Of a stretch of 48,467 nt of DNA, positions 30,489 through 38,818 are shown piece after piece. The position numbers were made by a program, and so were the translations under genes. Where the stretch lies: the NCBI GenBank assembly GCA_947629075.1, contig CANRCI010000001.1:1-48467 (forward strand), in the 5' to 3' direction. How positions within the stretch are numbered: the stretch's first letter is position 1; the number at the start of each line of letters is the position of its first letter. Source of the stretch: an uncultured Bacilli bacterium (GTDB lineage Bacteria; Bacillota_I; Bacilli_A; RF39; UBA660). The notes beneath the pieces are model-generated. The model worked only from the letters and a program-made list of their open reading frames with translations, ran no database searches and was not told where the DNA came from.

Positions 30489-31892
30489 ATGAAGAACATT
30501 AGAGATATTTATGATATCGGTTACGATTTGTATGTCAAAGATATAAAGATCAATTCTAAAGAAGTCGAGGATGGCGATTTGTTCGTCTGCGTTAAGGGAG
30601 TCAATGAAGATCGGCATAATTACATAAATGAAGCTTTGAACAATGGAGCAAAGTTTGTAGTTTGTTCTAAAGAAATAAACGATGAAATACCTCATGTTAA
30701 GGTTCCAGATACCAATTTAGAACTAGCTGTTTTATCTAAAAAGTTTTACGATTATCGAGATAGTTTAAAGATAATTGGTGTCACCGGAACCGATGGAAAA
30801 ACGACCACTAGTACTTTGATCCGTACCATGCTTACCAGTGATAAATGTGCTTATATCGGAACCAATGGCATTAGTGGGAAAAATTTTGAAATCAGTAGTT
30901 CCAATACTACTCCGGAAATAAATGTTTTATATAAATATTTTAAAAAGTTTGAAGATGAAAATTTGGAGTTTGTTGCGATGGAAGCTTCGAGTGAGGCTTT
31001 CTTTAGAAATCGTCTGAACGGAATAAAGTTTGATATTGGAATCTTAACCAACATAACTAGAGATCATTTAAATGTTCACAAAACTTTGAGCAATTATATT
31101 GATTGTAAGTGTGAGTTGTTTAGAAATATTAAAAAAGATGGGGTAGCCATATTAAATCGTGATGACACTTATTTCGATAAAGTGCGTGAAAACTGTAGTT
31201 GCCGTGTTTTAACTTATGGCAAGGGAATGGATAATGATTTAGTAATCAAAGAGATAGTTCCTAATATCGATTCAACTTCTACTACTTATCTGATTGACAA
31301 TTCTGAATATACTGTAAATATTCCACTACTGGGTGAATTTAATGCTTATAATTTAGCTGGAGCTATTCTTACTTTATTTGCTCTAGGTATGCCAATCGAA
31401 GAAGTCTTTAAAAGAGTTGAAAACATCGAACGAGTAGCAGGTAGGATGAATATCTTTAAAAAAGATAATACTTTAATAGTTTTGGATTATGCTCATACCC
31501 CAAATGCTTTGAAGGTGGTTTTAAAATATTTAAACCGCGTCAAAAAGAAAAGAATAATTACGGTAGTCGGTAGTGCTGGTGGTAGAGAGCATGAAAAAAG
31601 ACCTTTGATGGGTGAAGTCTGTCAAAAATTATCCGATTTAGTAATTTATACTAAAGATGATCCTAGGTATGAAGATCCAAAAGAGATAATTGCCGAGATG
31701 ATCGATTATAGTAAAGATAATTATTTTATCGAAGTAGATCGTGAAAAAGCAATCGTCAAAGCTTTGGAGTTATCGAGTGATGGTGACATAATCCTAGTAG
31801 CTGGTAAGGGTATCGATAAATACATGTTGGAAAATGGTGAAGAAAAAGAGTATTCCGATTACGAATTTTTAAAGAAATTAACTGATAAATAG
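30489..31892 (+). CDS. murE: UDP-MurNAc-tripeptide synthetase MurE
   Basis: A 467-residue Mur ligase that adds the third stem-peptide residue to UDP-MurNAc-L-Ala-D-Glu, in the cytoplasm. It has the N-terminal UDP-binding domain with SKEVEDGDLFVCVKG, the ATP loop GVTGTDGKTTT, TRDHLNVH, VLDYAHTPNAL and NRDDTY blocks. The position that distinguishes diaminopimelate from lysine enzymes reads DDPR, where DAP enzymes have DNPR; the retained arginine favours DAP, but the first Asn is changed, so this is not secure. TTG 30486 is in frame but ATG 30489 fits AGGAGG at 6 bases. It is divergent from tdk. murF-like and ddl genes lie 7 kb downstream rather than adjacent. Confidence 0.93.
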   Translation: MKNIRDIYDIGYDLYVKDIKINSKEVEDGDLFVCVKGVNEDRHNYINEALNNGAKFVVCSKEINDEIPHVKVPDTNLELAVLSKKFYDYRDSLKIIGVTGTDGKTTTSTLIRTMLTSDKCAYIGTNGISGKNFEISSSNTTPEINVLYKYFKKFEDENLEFVAMEASSEAFFRNRLNGIKFDIGILTNITRDHLNVHKTLSNYIDCKCELFRNIKKDGVAILNRDDTYFDKVRENCSCRVLTYGKGMDNDLVIKEIVPNIDSTSTTYLIDNSEYTVNIPLLGEFNAYNLAGAILTLFALGMPIEEVFKRVENIERVAGRMNIFKKDNTLIVLDYAHTPNALKVVLKYLNRVKKKRIITVVGSAGGREHEKRPLMGEVCQKLSDLVIYTKDDPRYEDPKEIIAEMIDYSKDNYFIEVDREKAIVKALELSSDGDIILVAGKGIDKYMLENGEEKEYSDYEFLKKLTDK

Positions 31893-31945
31893 AATAAAAT
31901 CCATTTTTATGTTATACTTGGTATATGTAAAATATGGAGGATGAA

Positions 31946-32437
31946 ATGAAAAAATTATTAATTGTCTTTGTCTGTCTGTTGTGTTTAGTTGGATGTAATA
32001 AGAAAAATGATGTCGATAAAGAAAAAGTCAGCTCTGATAGTTATGTTTTTGTCGTTGATGGGGTTGATTTAAAAGTAGGAACTAATTATTTAGATGTCAA
32101 AGATAAGTTACCAAATGACTATGTAGATAAATTGGTAGATAGTCTCGATAGTGAAACAGAGAAAGAGACTCTTTATACCTTTAACGATTACGAAATTTAT
32201 ACGTCTAAAGAAGAATCTAAAGAGATAATTGATCGTATCGTTTTATCAGATGAAAATGTTACGACCAAAGAAGGAGTAAAAGTAGGTGATAACCTTCAAA
32301 AAGTTGTAGCTGAGTACGGGGATAAATATCGTACGAACAGTAATGCCTATACCTATGTTAAAGGTCGAGTTATGCTTACTTTTTTCGTAGATAATGATGA
32401 AGTAGTAAGTATTGAATATCAAATTGTAAACGATTAG
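31946..32437 (+). CDS. Predicted lipoprotein of unknown function
   Basis: A 163-residue lipoprotein: basic start, hydrophobic stretch and lipobox LVGC near residues 15-18, then a mature domain of about 140 acidic residues. The repeating pattern (FVVDGVDLKVGTNYLDVKDKLP, later VKVGDNLQKVVAEYGDKY) suggests two halves like BLA/PepSY-type small domains, but I cannot assign a family. ATG 31934 is in frame but contains the GGAGG; ATG 31946 has 5-base spacing. A TGT-TATACT extended -10 is at 31910-31918. It lies between murE and sigK as a separate unit. Confidence 0.8.
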   Translation: MKKLLIVFVCLLCLVGCNKKNDVDKEKVSSDSYVFVVDGVDLKVGTNYLDVKDKLPNDYVDKLVDSLDSETEKETLYTFNDYEIYTSKEESKEIIDRIVLSDENVTTKEGVKVGDNLQKVVAEYGDKYRTNSNAYTYVKGRVMLTFFVDNDEVVSIEYQIVND

Positions 32438-32455
32438 AAAAAGTCTATTTTTGTC

Positions 32456-32482
32456 GAATATTTGTTGTTAAAAACATATAAT
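32456..32482 (+). promoter_or_regulatory. Sigma-E-like promoter upstream of sigK
   Basis: GAATATT (32456-32462), 12-base spacer, CATATAAT (32475-32482). It differs from the sigma-E consensus by one base in the -10 and is 1-2 bases short in the spacer. sigK transcription by sigma-E is known in Bacillus. TATAAT in the -10 also allows a sigma-A reading, but no -35 fits. Confidence 0.5.
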
Positions 32483-32497
32483 CTATTAGGTGATGAT

Positions 32498-33202
32498 ATG
32501 TTTTTTCAAATGATAGAATTTTTAAAAAGTCTATTTTTATTTACGGGGTCTTATTCCAATAACGTTTTTCCGGAGCCACTATCTAGCGAAGAAGAGGAAG
32601 AAGCTATTATGAAAATGCGTTTAGGGGATAAGGAAGCTCGTAATAAATTGATTGAACACAATTTGCGATTGGTTGCGCACATCGTCAAGAAGTTCGACGC
32701 TAAAAACAAGATGCGTGATCAAGATGATTTGATCAGTATCGGAACAATTGGCTTGATAAAAGGAATTGATTCCTATTCTAAAGGTCATGGCACTAAAATA
32801 ACAACTTACTGTGCTCGCTGTATCGAAAACGAAATTCTCATGTTCTTCCGCAGCAATAATAAAAACGAAAAAAATATATCCCTAAACGAATCGATCGGTT
32901 TTGATAAAGAAGGAAATGAGATTACAATCATGGACGTCTTAAAACTTCCTTCACCAGATTATATCGAAGATATTCAGACTAAAGATAATATCAAACTGTT
33001 AAAGGATTACATGAACGTTTTAACTCCTAGAGAAAAAGAAATTATTACGAGAAGATATGGCCTTAACAACCGCGAAGAAGAAACTCAGAAAAAGATTTCT
33101 AAAGAGCTTAAAATATCGCGTAGTTACGTCTCGAGAATTGAAAAACGAGCACTTACTAAGATTTTACGAGAATATATAAAAAACAATAATATTAACCATT
33201 AA
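32498..33202 (+). CDS. sigK: RNA polymerase sporulation sigma factor SigK (pro-sigma-K)
   Basis: A 234-residue sigma-70 family factor specific to the late mother cell. A hydrophobic pro-sequence of about 18 residues (LKSLFLFTGS) precedes YSNNVFPEPLSS, aligning with the Bacillus SpoIVFB cleavage site between Ser and Tyr; cleavage is expected at Ser18-Tyr19. Region 2 has IEHNLRLVAHIVKKF, LISIGTIGLIKGI and TYCARCIENEI; region 4 ends RSYVSRIEKRAL. TTG 32462 and other upstream codons are excluded because AGGTGATG lies just before ATG 32498. It is a single uninterrupted gene, with no skin-type insertion. Its processing enzyme SpoIVFB is encoded 2.7 kb upstream. Confidence 0.95.
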   Translation: MFFQMIEFLKSLFLFTGSYSNNVFPEPLSSEEEEEAIMKMRLGDKEARNKLIEHNLRLVAHIVKKFDAKNKMRDQDDLISIGTIGLIKGIDSYSKGHGTKITTYCARCIENEILMFFRSNNKNEKNISLNESIGFDKEGNEITIMDVLKLPSPDYIEDIQTKDNIKLLKDYMNVLTPREKEIITRRYGLNNREEETQKKISKELKISRSYVSRIEKRALTKILREYIKNNNINH

Positions 33203-33239
33203 TTCAAATAATAAAAAATAATTTTATGTAAATAATAAA

Positions 33240-33263
33240 TTGTATGAATAATACAGTTTTTTT
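33240..33263 (+). terminator. Weak terminator after sigK
   Basis: TGTAT (33241-33245) pairs with ATACA (33251-33255) around GAATA, followed by a T run from 33257. Confidence 0.5.
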
Positions 33264-33264
33264 A

Positions 33265-33294
33265 TTGGACTTTTATCACTAAAGTAATTATAAT
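33265..33294 (+). promoter_or_regulatory. Promoter of the deacetylase/surface-protein pair
   Basis: TTGGAC (33265-33270), 18-base spacer, TATAAT (33289-33294), 25 bases before the start codon at 33319. Confidence 0.6.
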
Positions 33295-33318
33295 AAAGAT
33301 AGAAATAGGTGAGTAGTA

Positions 33319-34749
33319 ATGAATAGTTGGTTTGATCGTTTTAAAGATTTCTTCAAAAACAAATATGTTCTTATATCATTTATTGTCTTAGTATTGTCTT
33401 TTTTTCTTGTATTTTTAGTATATGTAGTGTTTGTTCCTAAAATTATTATTAACGGTAAAGAAAAAGTTGTGTTGCAGTATAATGACAAGTATAGTGAAAA
33501 TGGAGCTTATGTACTAGGTGATGATGATGGGGTTGAAATAGAGGGTAAGGTCGATACTAGTAAGATTGGTGAGTACGAGGTTGTATATAAATATAAAAAG
33601 TTTGGTATTACTTTTACTAAAAAGAGAATTGTCGAGGTCAAAGATGAAAAAGGACCGGATTTAGTTTTAACGGGTGAAGATGAAGTTAATGTCTGCCCTA
33701 ATAGGGATTACGAAGAAGAGGGTTACAAATCAGTTGATGAGTATGATGGCGACATTACTGATCAAGTGGTAGTAAATAGAGAAGATGACCAAATAACTTA
33801 TATCTCTACTGACAAGAGTGGTAATAAGACGACAGTCTTTAGAAAAATAGTTAAAGAAGATAATGTTAAGCCGGTTATAACCCTTAAGGGAAATAGTGTC
33901 ATGTACGTTGTTGTCGGTAGTAAATTTACTGATCCATCTGTCAAAGTAGTCGATAATTGTGATAGCAATTTGGAAGAGAAGGTCGTAACTGAAGGAAATG
34001 TTGACATTAATAAAGTTGGAAAGTATACTATTAAATATAAGGTAATTGATAGTAGTAACAACACATCAGAAGTAACTAGAGTTGTCAATGTCGTGAATAA
34101 AAATACGACCAATTCTAGTAGAGGAATACCTGGTGTTATCTATTTGACATTTGATGATGGACCTAATAGTGGAACGACTAATGTCATTTTGGATATCTTA
34201 AAAGAAGAAGGAGTAAAAGCTACTTTCTTTGTAACGATGCGAGGACCTGATTCTTTGATTAAAAGGGAATTTGATGAAGGTCATACAGTTGCATTACATA
34301 CGGCATCGCACAATTATAAGACGGTTTATACATCAGTTGATGGATATTTCAAAGACTTGAATAAAGTATCTAATCGTGTGGAAAAGATCACAGGAGTTAA
34401 ATCTATGATAATTAGATTCCCTGGAGGAAGTAGTAACACAGTAAGTAGACATTATAATATTGGAATAATGACGACACTTACGAGCGAGGTACTAAATCGT
34501 GGTTATCGTTATTACGATTGGAACATTTCATCTGGTGATGCTGGTGAAACCAAAAACAAAGATAAAGTATACGCCAACGTTGTTAACAATTTAAGTAAGA
34601 AACGTGCTAATGTGGTGTTAATGCACGATATAAAACCTTATACTCGAGATGCTCTTCGCAAAATAATTAAGTATGGTAAAGAAAATGGTTATACTTTTGA
34701 ACGCATTACGATGGATACACCTATGGTAACTCAAAGAGTTAATAATTAG
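33319..34749 (+). CDS. Membrane-anchored NodB polysaccharide deacetylase with Ig-like repeats
   Basis: A 476-residue protein with a short basic cytoplasmic start, one membrane helix (residues ~17-39), three repeated beta-sandwich domains of the DUF5011 / Ig-like type (about residues 40-110, 112-180, 183-260; compare GKVDTSKIGEYEVVYKY and GNVDINKVGKYTIKYKV), and a C-terminal NodB domain. NodB motifs are TFDDGPN (catalytic base Asp279, metal Asp280), HTASH, RFPGGSSN and LMHDI. It should deacetylate GlcNAc or MurNAc of peptidoglycan or another surface glycan. GGTG precedes ATG 33319. The cohesin/cadherin-like surface protein follows 9 bp downstream. Confidence 0.9.
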   Translation: MNSWFDRFKDFFKNKYVLISFIVLVLSFFLVFLVYVVFVPKIIINGKEKVVLQYNDKYSENGAYVLGDDDGVEIEGKVDTSKIGEYEVVYKYKKFGITFTKKRIVEVKDEKGPDLVLTGEDEVNVCPNRDYEEEGYKSVDEYDGDITDQVVVNREDDQITYISTDKSGNKTTVFRKIVKEDNVKPVITLKGNSVMYVVVGSKFTDPSVKVVDNCDSNLEEKVVTEGNVDINKVGKYTIKYKVIDSSNNTSEVTRVVNVVNKNTTNSSRGIPGVIYLTFDDGPNSGTTNVILDILKEEGVKATFFVTMRGPDSLIKREFDEGHTVALHTASHNYKTVYTSVDGYFKDLNKVSNRVEKITGVKSMIIRFPGGSSNTVSRHYNIGIMTTLTSEVLNRGYRYYDWNISSGDAGETKNKDKVYANVVNNLSKKRANVVLMHDIKPYTRDALRKIIKYGKENGYTFERITMDTPMVTQRVNN

Positions 34750-34758
34750 GAGGATTTT

Positions 34759-36423
34759 ATGAAAAATAGAATAAAGGGATTATTGGTATTAATAGGACTT
34801 TCGTTGTTAGTTTTAAGTCCTGTTGATGTAAGTGCTGCCCAAAATACGAGTTTACTTCCAGCTAGTGGAAAAAATGTCGCATCTCCTGGTGATGAAATAA
34901 GTTATGTGATCACCCTTAGTAGTACTGACACAATAATCAGTTATAGAGCTAGTTTAGAGTATGACTCTTCAATATTACGACTAGTCAGTATAAGTAATGG
35001 TAGTGGATGGAGTGGTCAAAACAGCATATCTAGTCGTGATCTTTCATTTACTACAAATGGGGTTAGTGGTCAGAGCAATGTTGCTACTCTAAAGTTTAAG
35101 GTTGCAACTAACACTAGTAAAAAAAGCACCATCATTAGGTTAAACGGGGTTAATGTATGTGCCAAAGAAAGTAATACGCCGACTACTCCGGAGACGACTC
35201 CTACTACGCCAACTGATCCTGCAACTGCTGCATGTTCCAATATTACCACGTCACCAAAAACCTTAAACATTCAATCTAGCGATAATCAGTTATCGGCTTT
35301 AAAAGTAAATGGTAAGAGTGTATCTAACTTTTCCAAGAACAATTACGAATATGCGATGAGTGTTGAATCCAGTGTTGAGAAAGCTGTCATTAAAGCTACG
35401 ACTAATGATAGTTCTGCTAGTTTTGTCGATGGTTTTGGAAATAGAACCGTTGATCTTGAATACGGTGAAAACAAAATTGAAGTTCGTGTCAAATCAGAAC
35501 GAGGAGATCAACAAGTATATACGATTAGAATTAACCGTGAAGATGACCGAACTACTGAAAACCATTTGGAAGAAATAGTAATTGGTGATAAAAAAATAGA
35601 GAAGTTCGATAAAGATACTTTAAGTTACTATGTCAAAGTATATAAACAAGATAAAATTACAATTACAGCCTTGACGGTAGATGAAAAGGCTACTTATAAA
35701 GTTGATGGACCAACGACTTTGAAAATTGGTGAAAACGAATTTAAAATTACTGTAACTAGTGAAGCCGGAGAAGATTTAATCTATACCGTTACCGTTGATA
35801 ATATCGATAGTGAGATCAGTAAAAAGCTAAAATCTTTATCGATTAGTGGTTATGATATCGAATTTGATAAAAATAATCAGCGATATGAGATTTTGTATAA
35901 TAAAGATTTAATAAAGAAACTAAAGATTTATTTTACAACTGAAGCTAAAAGTGATGAAGTTACTGTTACAGTTACTCCTGATTTAGACGATAAAGAAGCT
36001 CTAGCTAAACTTAAAGCTGGAGATGAGATAGTTATTACTATTGAAGGTATTGATGGTGAAAAAGAAGAGTACGTAATAGTTTTAAAGAAAGATAAACGAA
36101 TTAATTTCTTCTTTGTTGTCGAATTAATAATCTTAATCGGTTTAATCGCTGCTATAACAGTAGTAGTTATCAAACGTAAGAAAGATAAAAATAACCCTAC
36201 AAAGAAAGAAAAGACAAAAAAAGAAAATGATAATGATGACGATGATTCAGTTGTAATTGCTAAACATGGTAAAACTGCAAGTAGTCGTGTTGAGCGTTAT
36301 GATGAAGAAAAACCTAAAAAGAAAAAGAGATTTTCCATCTATGAAGATGAATATGAAGAAGTAGAAATTGAAGTAGATGATGAAGATGAAGAAGAAATAG
36401 GTCAAACTAAAGAGTATAAATGA
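34759..36423 (+). CDS. Surface protein with cohesin-like and cadherin-like beta-sandwich domains
   Basis: A 554-residue type I membrane protein. A signal peptide (residues ~1-26, ending VSAAQ) precedes a cohesin-like domain (about residues 28-130; VASPGDEISYVITLSS, FTTNGVSGQSNVATLKFKV), a Thr/Pro linker (PTTPETTPTTPTDP), three cadherin-like beta-sandwich repeats (about 165-260, 265-345, 350-445; each with a form of YEYAM/YTIRI and LEYGENKIEV), one C-terminal membrane helix (about residues 450-472) and an 80-residue highly charged cytoplasmic tail with long acidic runs. No sortase motif. It lies 9 bp after the deacetylase gene, so they are co-expressed. Adhesion or wall-scaffold roles are inferred; no dockerin is seen in the window. 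Confidence 0.85.
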   Translation: MKNRIKGLLVLIGLSLLVLSPVDVSAAQNTSLLPASGKNVASPGDEISYVITLSSTDTIISYRASLEYDSSILRLVSISNGSGWSGQNSISSRDLSFTTNGVSGQSNVATLKFKVATNTSKKSTIIRLNGVNVCAKESNTPTTPETTPTTPTDPATAACSNITTSPKTLNIQSSDNQLSALKVNGKSVSNFSKNNYEYAMSVESSVEKAVIKATTNDSSASFVDGFGNRTVDLEYGENKIEVRVKSERGDQQVYTIRINREDDRTTENHLEEIVIGDKKIEKFDKDTLSYYVKVYKQDKITITALTVDEKATYKVDGPTTLKIGENEFKITVTSEAGEDLIYTVTVDNIDSEISKKLKSLSISGYDIEFDKNNQRYEILYNKDLIKKLKIYFTTEAKSDEVTVTVTPDLDDKEALAKLKAGDEIVITIEGIDGEKEEYVIVLKKDKRINFFFVVELIILIGLIAAITVVVIKRKKDKNNPTKKEKTKKENDNDDDDSVVIAKHGKTASSRVERYDEEKPKKKKRFSIYEDEYEEVEIEVDDEDEEEIGQTKEYK

Positions 36424-36431
36424 TTTGGGAG

Positions 36432-36461
36432 AAAGAAATAGACTATTTAGTTTATTTCTTT
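36432..36461 (+). terminator. Possible terminator after the surface protein
   Basis: AAAGAAATA (36432-36440) pairs with TATTTCTTT (36453-36461); the T run after it is short. Confidence 0.5.
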
Positions 36462-36477
36462 TGTTCTAGGAGGAATT

Positions 36478-36996
36478 ATGAATAAGTTTATTCCTAAAAT
36501 GTATGTTAAAAGTATTTATGATATCGATTATAAAAAACTAAAAAAGTCTGGTATTAAATGTATTATGTTCGATTTGGATAATACATTAGCTCTAATTGAT
36601 GAAGCTGAACCACCTAAAAAAGTTTTACAGTTTTTAAAAAAACTACAACGAGAATTTGATATCTATATCATTTCTAACAATTATAAAAAGAGAATCGAAA
36701 AATTCTGTCAACCTTTCGATTGCGATTTTGTCTTTTTCTCATTAAAGCCATCTACTTTGGGACTTAGAAGAGTAAAGAGAAAAAAGAATTATCAAAAGAG
36801 TGAAATGTGCATTGTCGGTGATCAATTGGTAACTGATATACTTGCAGGAAATAGATTTAAAGTATATACTGTACTGGTGGACCCATTGGGAGAAAAAGAT
36901 TTAAAGATTACGTCACTTAATAGATATCTTGAAAATAAAATCCTTAAAAAGACGGCGAGGCAGGGAACTTTAGAAAGAGGTAAATATTATGAGTAA
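36478..36996 (+). CDS. yqeG: YqeG-family HAD phosphatase
   Basis: A 172-residue HAD superfamily IIIA phosphatase. The catalytic motif FDLDNTLAL is at about residues 31-39, motif II is IISNN, and motif III/IV is GDQLVTDI. Length and order match Bacillus YqeG, whose substrate is not settled; eukaryotic relatives dephosphorylate phosphatidylglycerophosphate. TAGGAGG precedes ATG 36478. It overlaps yqeH by 8 bp, the conserved Firmicutes pair, but the aroE-yhbY-nadD-yqeK-rsfS genes that follow in Bacillus are not next here. Confidence 0.93.
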   Translation: MNKFIPKMYVKSIYDIDYKKLKKSGIKCIMFDLDNTLALIDEAEPPKKVLQFLKKLQREFDIYIISNNYKKRIEKFCQPFDCDFVFFSLKPSTLGLRRVKRKKNYQKSEMCIVGDQLVTDILAGNRFKVYTVLVDPLGEKDLKITSLNRYLENKILKKTARQGTLERGKYYE

Positions 36997-37996
36997 AGAA
37001 AAGTATTGTCTTGGATGTGGAGTAAAACTTCAAGATGATAACATTAAACAAGAGGGTTATACTTCTAGTTTAGATAATGACATATGTAGTAGATGTTTTA
37101 GAATGAAAAATTATGGTGAATATCAAGTAGTTGCTAAATCCAATGAAGATTTTATTAACATTCTAAAAAGTATTAATAAGACTAAAGATTTGGTTTTATA
37201 TATCGTCGATATTCTAAATACTTATGATGATATAAATTACATTAGGGATTATATCGATAATAAGATGATTTTAGTTTTAAATAAGAGGGATGTTCTACCT
37301 AAAAGTGTTAAAGATGAGAAGTTGATTGCTTATTTTAAAAATTTAGGACTAGATTTTCAGGATATCTTAATAGCGTCAGCGAATAAGAATTACAATGTCG
37401 ATGATTTGATGGCAATGATTAAGAAATATAAAACCAGTAGAAATGTCTATGTAGTTGGACATACTAATGTTGGAAAAAGTACAATGATCAGTAAACTCAT
37501 TAAGAATTATTCGGAATATGATAGTCCACTTACCATATCACCACTTCCTTCGACTACTTTAGATAAAATTACGATTAAAATAAGTGATGATTTGACGATT
37601 ATCGATACTCCGGGGTTAATAGATCGCGGTAGTATTGTGAATTACATTGATCAAGATGCTTTGAAAAAGATCAATCCCAAGAAAGAGATTAAACCGAAGA
37701 CTTATCAGATTAAACCTAATCAAGCTCTAATTATCGATGATTTAGTTAGAATAGATTATGTCGAAGGAGAGAGGAATAGTTTTACTGTCTATATGTCTAA
37801 CAATTTGAAAATCAAACGTGTCGTAGCTTCGCGTCACGATGAACTAACTAATTTAACTAAGACTAGTATCGATATGAATTATCATGAAGATTTAGTTATT
37901 GATGGCCTAGGTTTTATCAAAATAGTCAACAAAGGAAAAATAGATGTCTACGTTCCGATGAATGTTAAAGTTTTCAAAAGAGAATCACTAATTTAG
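36989..37996 (+). CDS. yqeH: Ribosome biogenesis GTPase YqeH
   Basis: A 335-residue circularly permuted GTPase needed for 30S subunit assembly. An N-terminal zinc finger (CLGCG and CSRCF) precedes the permuted domain: LNKRD (G4), ASANK (G5), then the P-loop GHTNVGKST (G1) and DTPGL (G3), followed by a C-terminal RNA-binding-type region. It overlaps yqeG by 8 bp and ends inside a terminator hairpin. In Bacillus the orthologue is essential. Its presence with rsgA gives the window two permuted assembly GTPases. Confidence 0.95.
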   Translation: MSKEKYCLGCGVKLQDDNIKQEGYTSSLDNDICSRCFRMKNYGEYQVVAKSNEDFINILKSINKTKDLVLYIVDILNTYDDINYIRDYIDNKMILVLNKRDVLPKSVKDEKLIAYFKNLGLDFQDILIASANKNYNVDDLMAMIKKYKTSRNVYVVGHTNVGKSTMISKLIKNYSEYDSPLTISPLPSTTLDKITIKISDDLTIIDTPGLIDRGSIVNYIDQDALKKINPKKEIKPKTYQIKPNQALIIDDLVRIDYVEGERNSFTVYMSNNLKIKRVVASRHDELTNLTKTSIDMNYHEDLVIDGLGFIKIVNKGKIDVYVPMNVKVFKRESLI

Positions 37997-38007
37997 TGAT
38001 TTTTTTA
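37983..38007 (+). terminator. Intrinsic terminator overlapping the yqeH stop
   Basis: AATCACTA (37983-37990) pairs with TAGTGATT (37994-38001) around ATT, followed by T residues; the stop codon TAG begins the 3' arm. Confidence 0.85.
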
Positions 38008-38040
38008 TGGACAAAAATTGCTTCTTTTTCCGCTAATTCG

Positions 38041-38069
38041 TTGAAAATGCTTTATTTTTATACTATAAT
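38041..38069 (+). promoter_or_regulatory. Promoter of the hydrolase-murF-ddl operon
   Basis: TTGAAA (38041-38046), 17-base spacer, TATAAT (38064-38069). The start codon at 38086 leaves a leader of only about 10 bases. Confidence 0.65.
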
Positions 38070-38085
38070 GAAATTGGGTGTTAAG

Positions 38086-38808
38086 ATGATAATAAACGTT
38101 AAAAATATGAACATTAATTACATACAATATGGTGAAGGGCATGATGTGGTTCTTCTTCACGGATGGGGGCAAAACATCGAAATGATGAGACCCTTAGGTG
38201 ATAGATTACAAAAAAATCATCGCATTACCATCATCGATTTACCGGGGTTTGGCCAGAGTAGTGAACCAGACGTTGAACTTACAATCTATGACTATTGTGA
38301 TGTCGTCGAGCAAGTTCTAAAGAAATTAAAAGTTAAAAATCCGGTGATGATCGGTCATTCGTTTGGTGGTCGCATTTCCATAATTTATGCATCGCGTAAC
38401 AAATGTCATCGTCTAGTACTTTTCGGAAGTCCTTGTGTTCGTGAGGAGGAAAAGGAAAGCCTGAAAGTTAAAATGTTAAAATCGTTAAAGAAAGTTCCTT
38501 TTTTAAGACCGTTTGAGGATTTTGCTAAAAAACACATCGGATCTAGAGATTATCGCAATGCCTCAGTTGTCATGCGTAAAGTCTTGGTTAACACCGTCAA
38601 TGAAGATTTGAGCGATTGTGCTAAAAAGATCGAGTGTCCAACCCTTTTAATTTGGGGAGATAACGACACTGAAGAACCAGTTAGTAGTGCTAAAAAAATG
38701 GAAGCTCTACTACAAGATGGTGCTTTAATAATTCTTCCTAATTCTACACATTATGCTTATTTAGAGAATTTGGTTCAAGTTGTTAATATAATTAACAATT
38801 TTATATAG
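38086..38808 (+). CDS. Alpha/beta hydrolase
   Basis: A 240-residue alpha/beta-fold hydrolase. The oxyanion region reads LLHGWGQN, the nucleophile elbow GHSFGGR contains the serine, the acid is in LLIWGDND, and the base histidine in NSTHYAYLE, so the catalytic triad is complete. Esterase, lipase or C-C hydrolase activity is possible; the substrate cannot be told. The open frame extends to 37996, but that part contains the promoter; ATG 38086 follows GGGTG. It sits 10 bp before the murF-like gene in an operon with ddl, so a cell-wall or membrane role is plausible. Confidence 0.88.
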   Translation: MIINVKNMNINYIQYGEGHDVVLLHGWGQNIEMMRPLGDRLQKNHRITIIDLPGFGQSSEPDVELTIYDYCDVVEQVLKKLKVKNPVMIGHSFGGRISIIYASRNKCHRLVLFGSPCVREEEKESLKVKMLKSLKKVPFLRPFEDFAKKHIGSRDYRNASVVMRKVLVNTVNEDLSDCAKKIECPTLLIWGDNDTEEPVSSAKKMEALLQDGALIILPNSTHYAYLENLVQVVNIINNFI

Positions 38809-38818
38809 GAGTTAAACT

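Noticed and set aside
33798..34112. Minus-strand open frame over the deacetylase Ig-like repeats
   Set aside because: Reverse shadow of Thr/Val-rich beta-sandwich coding sequence; no start signals.
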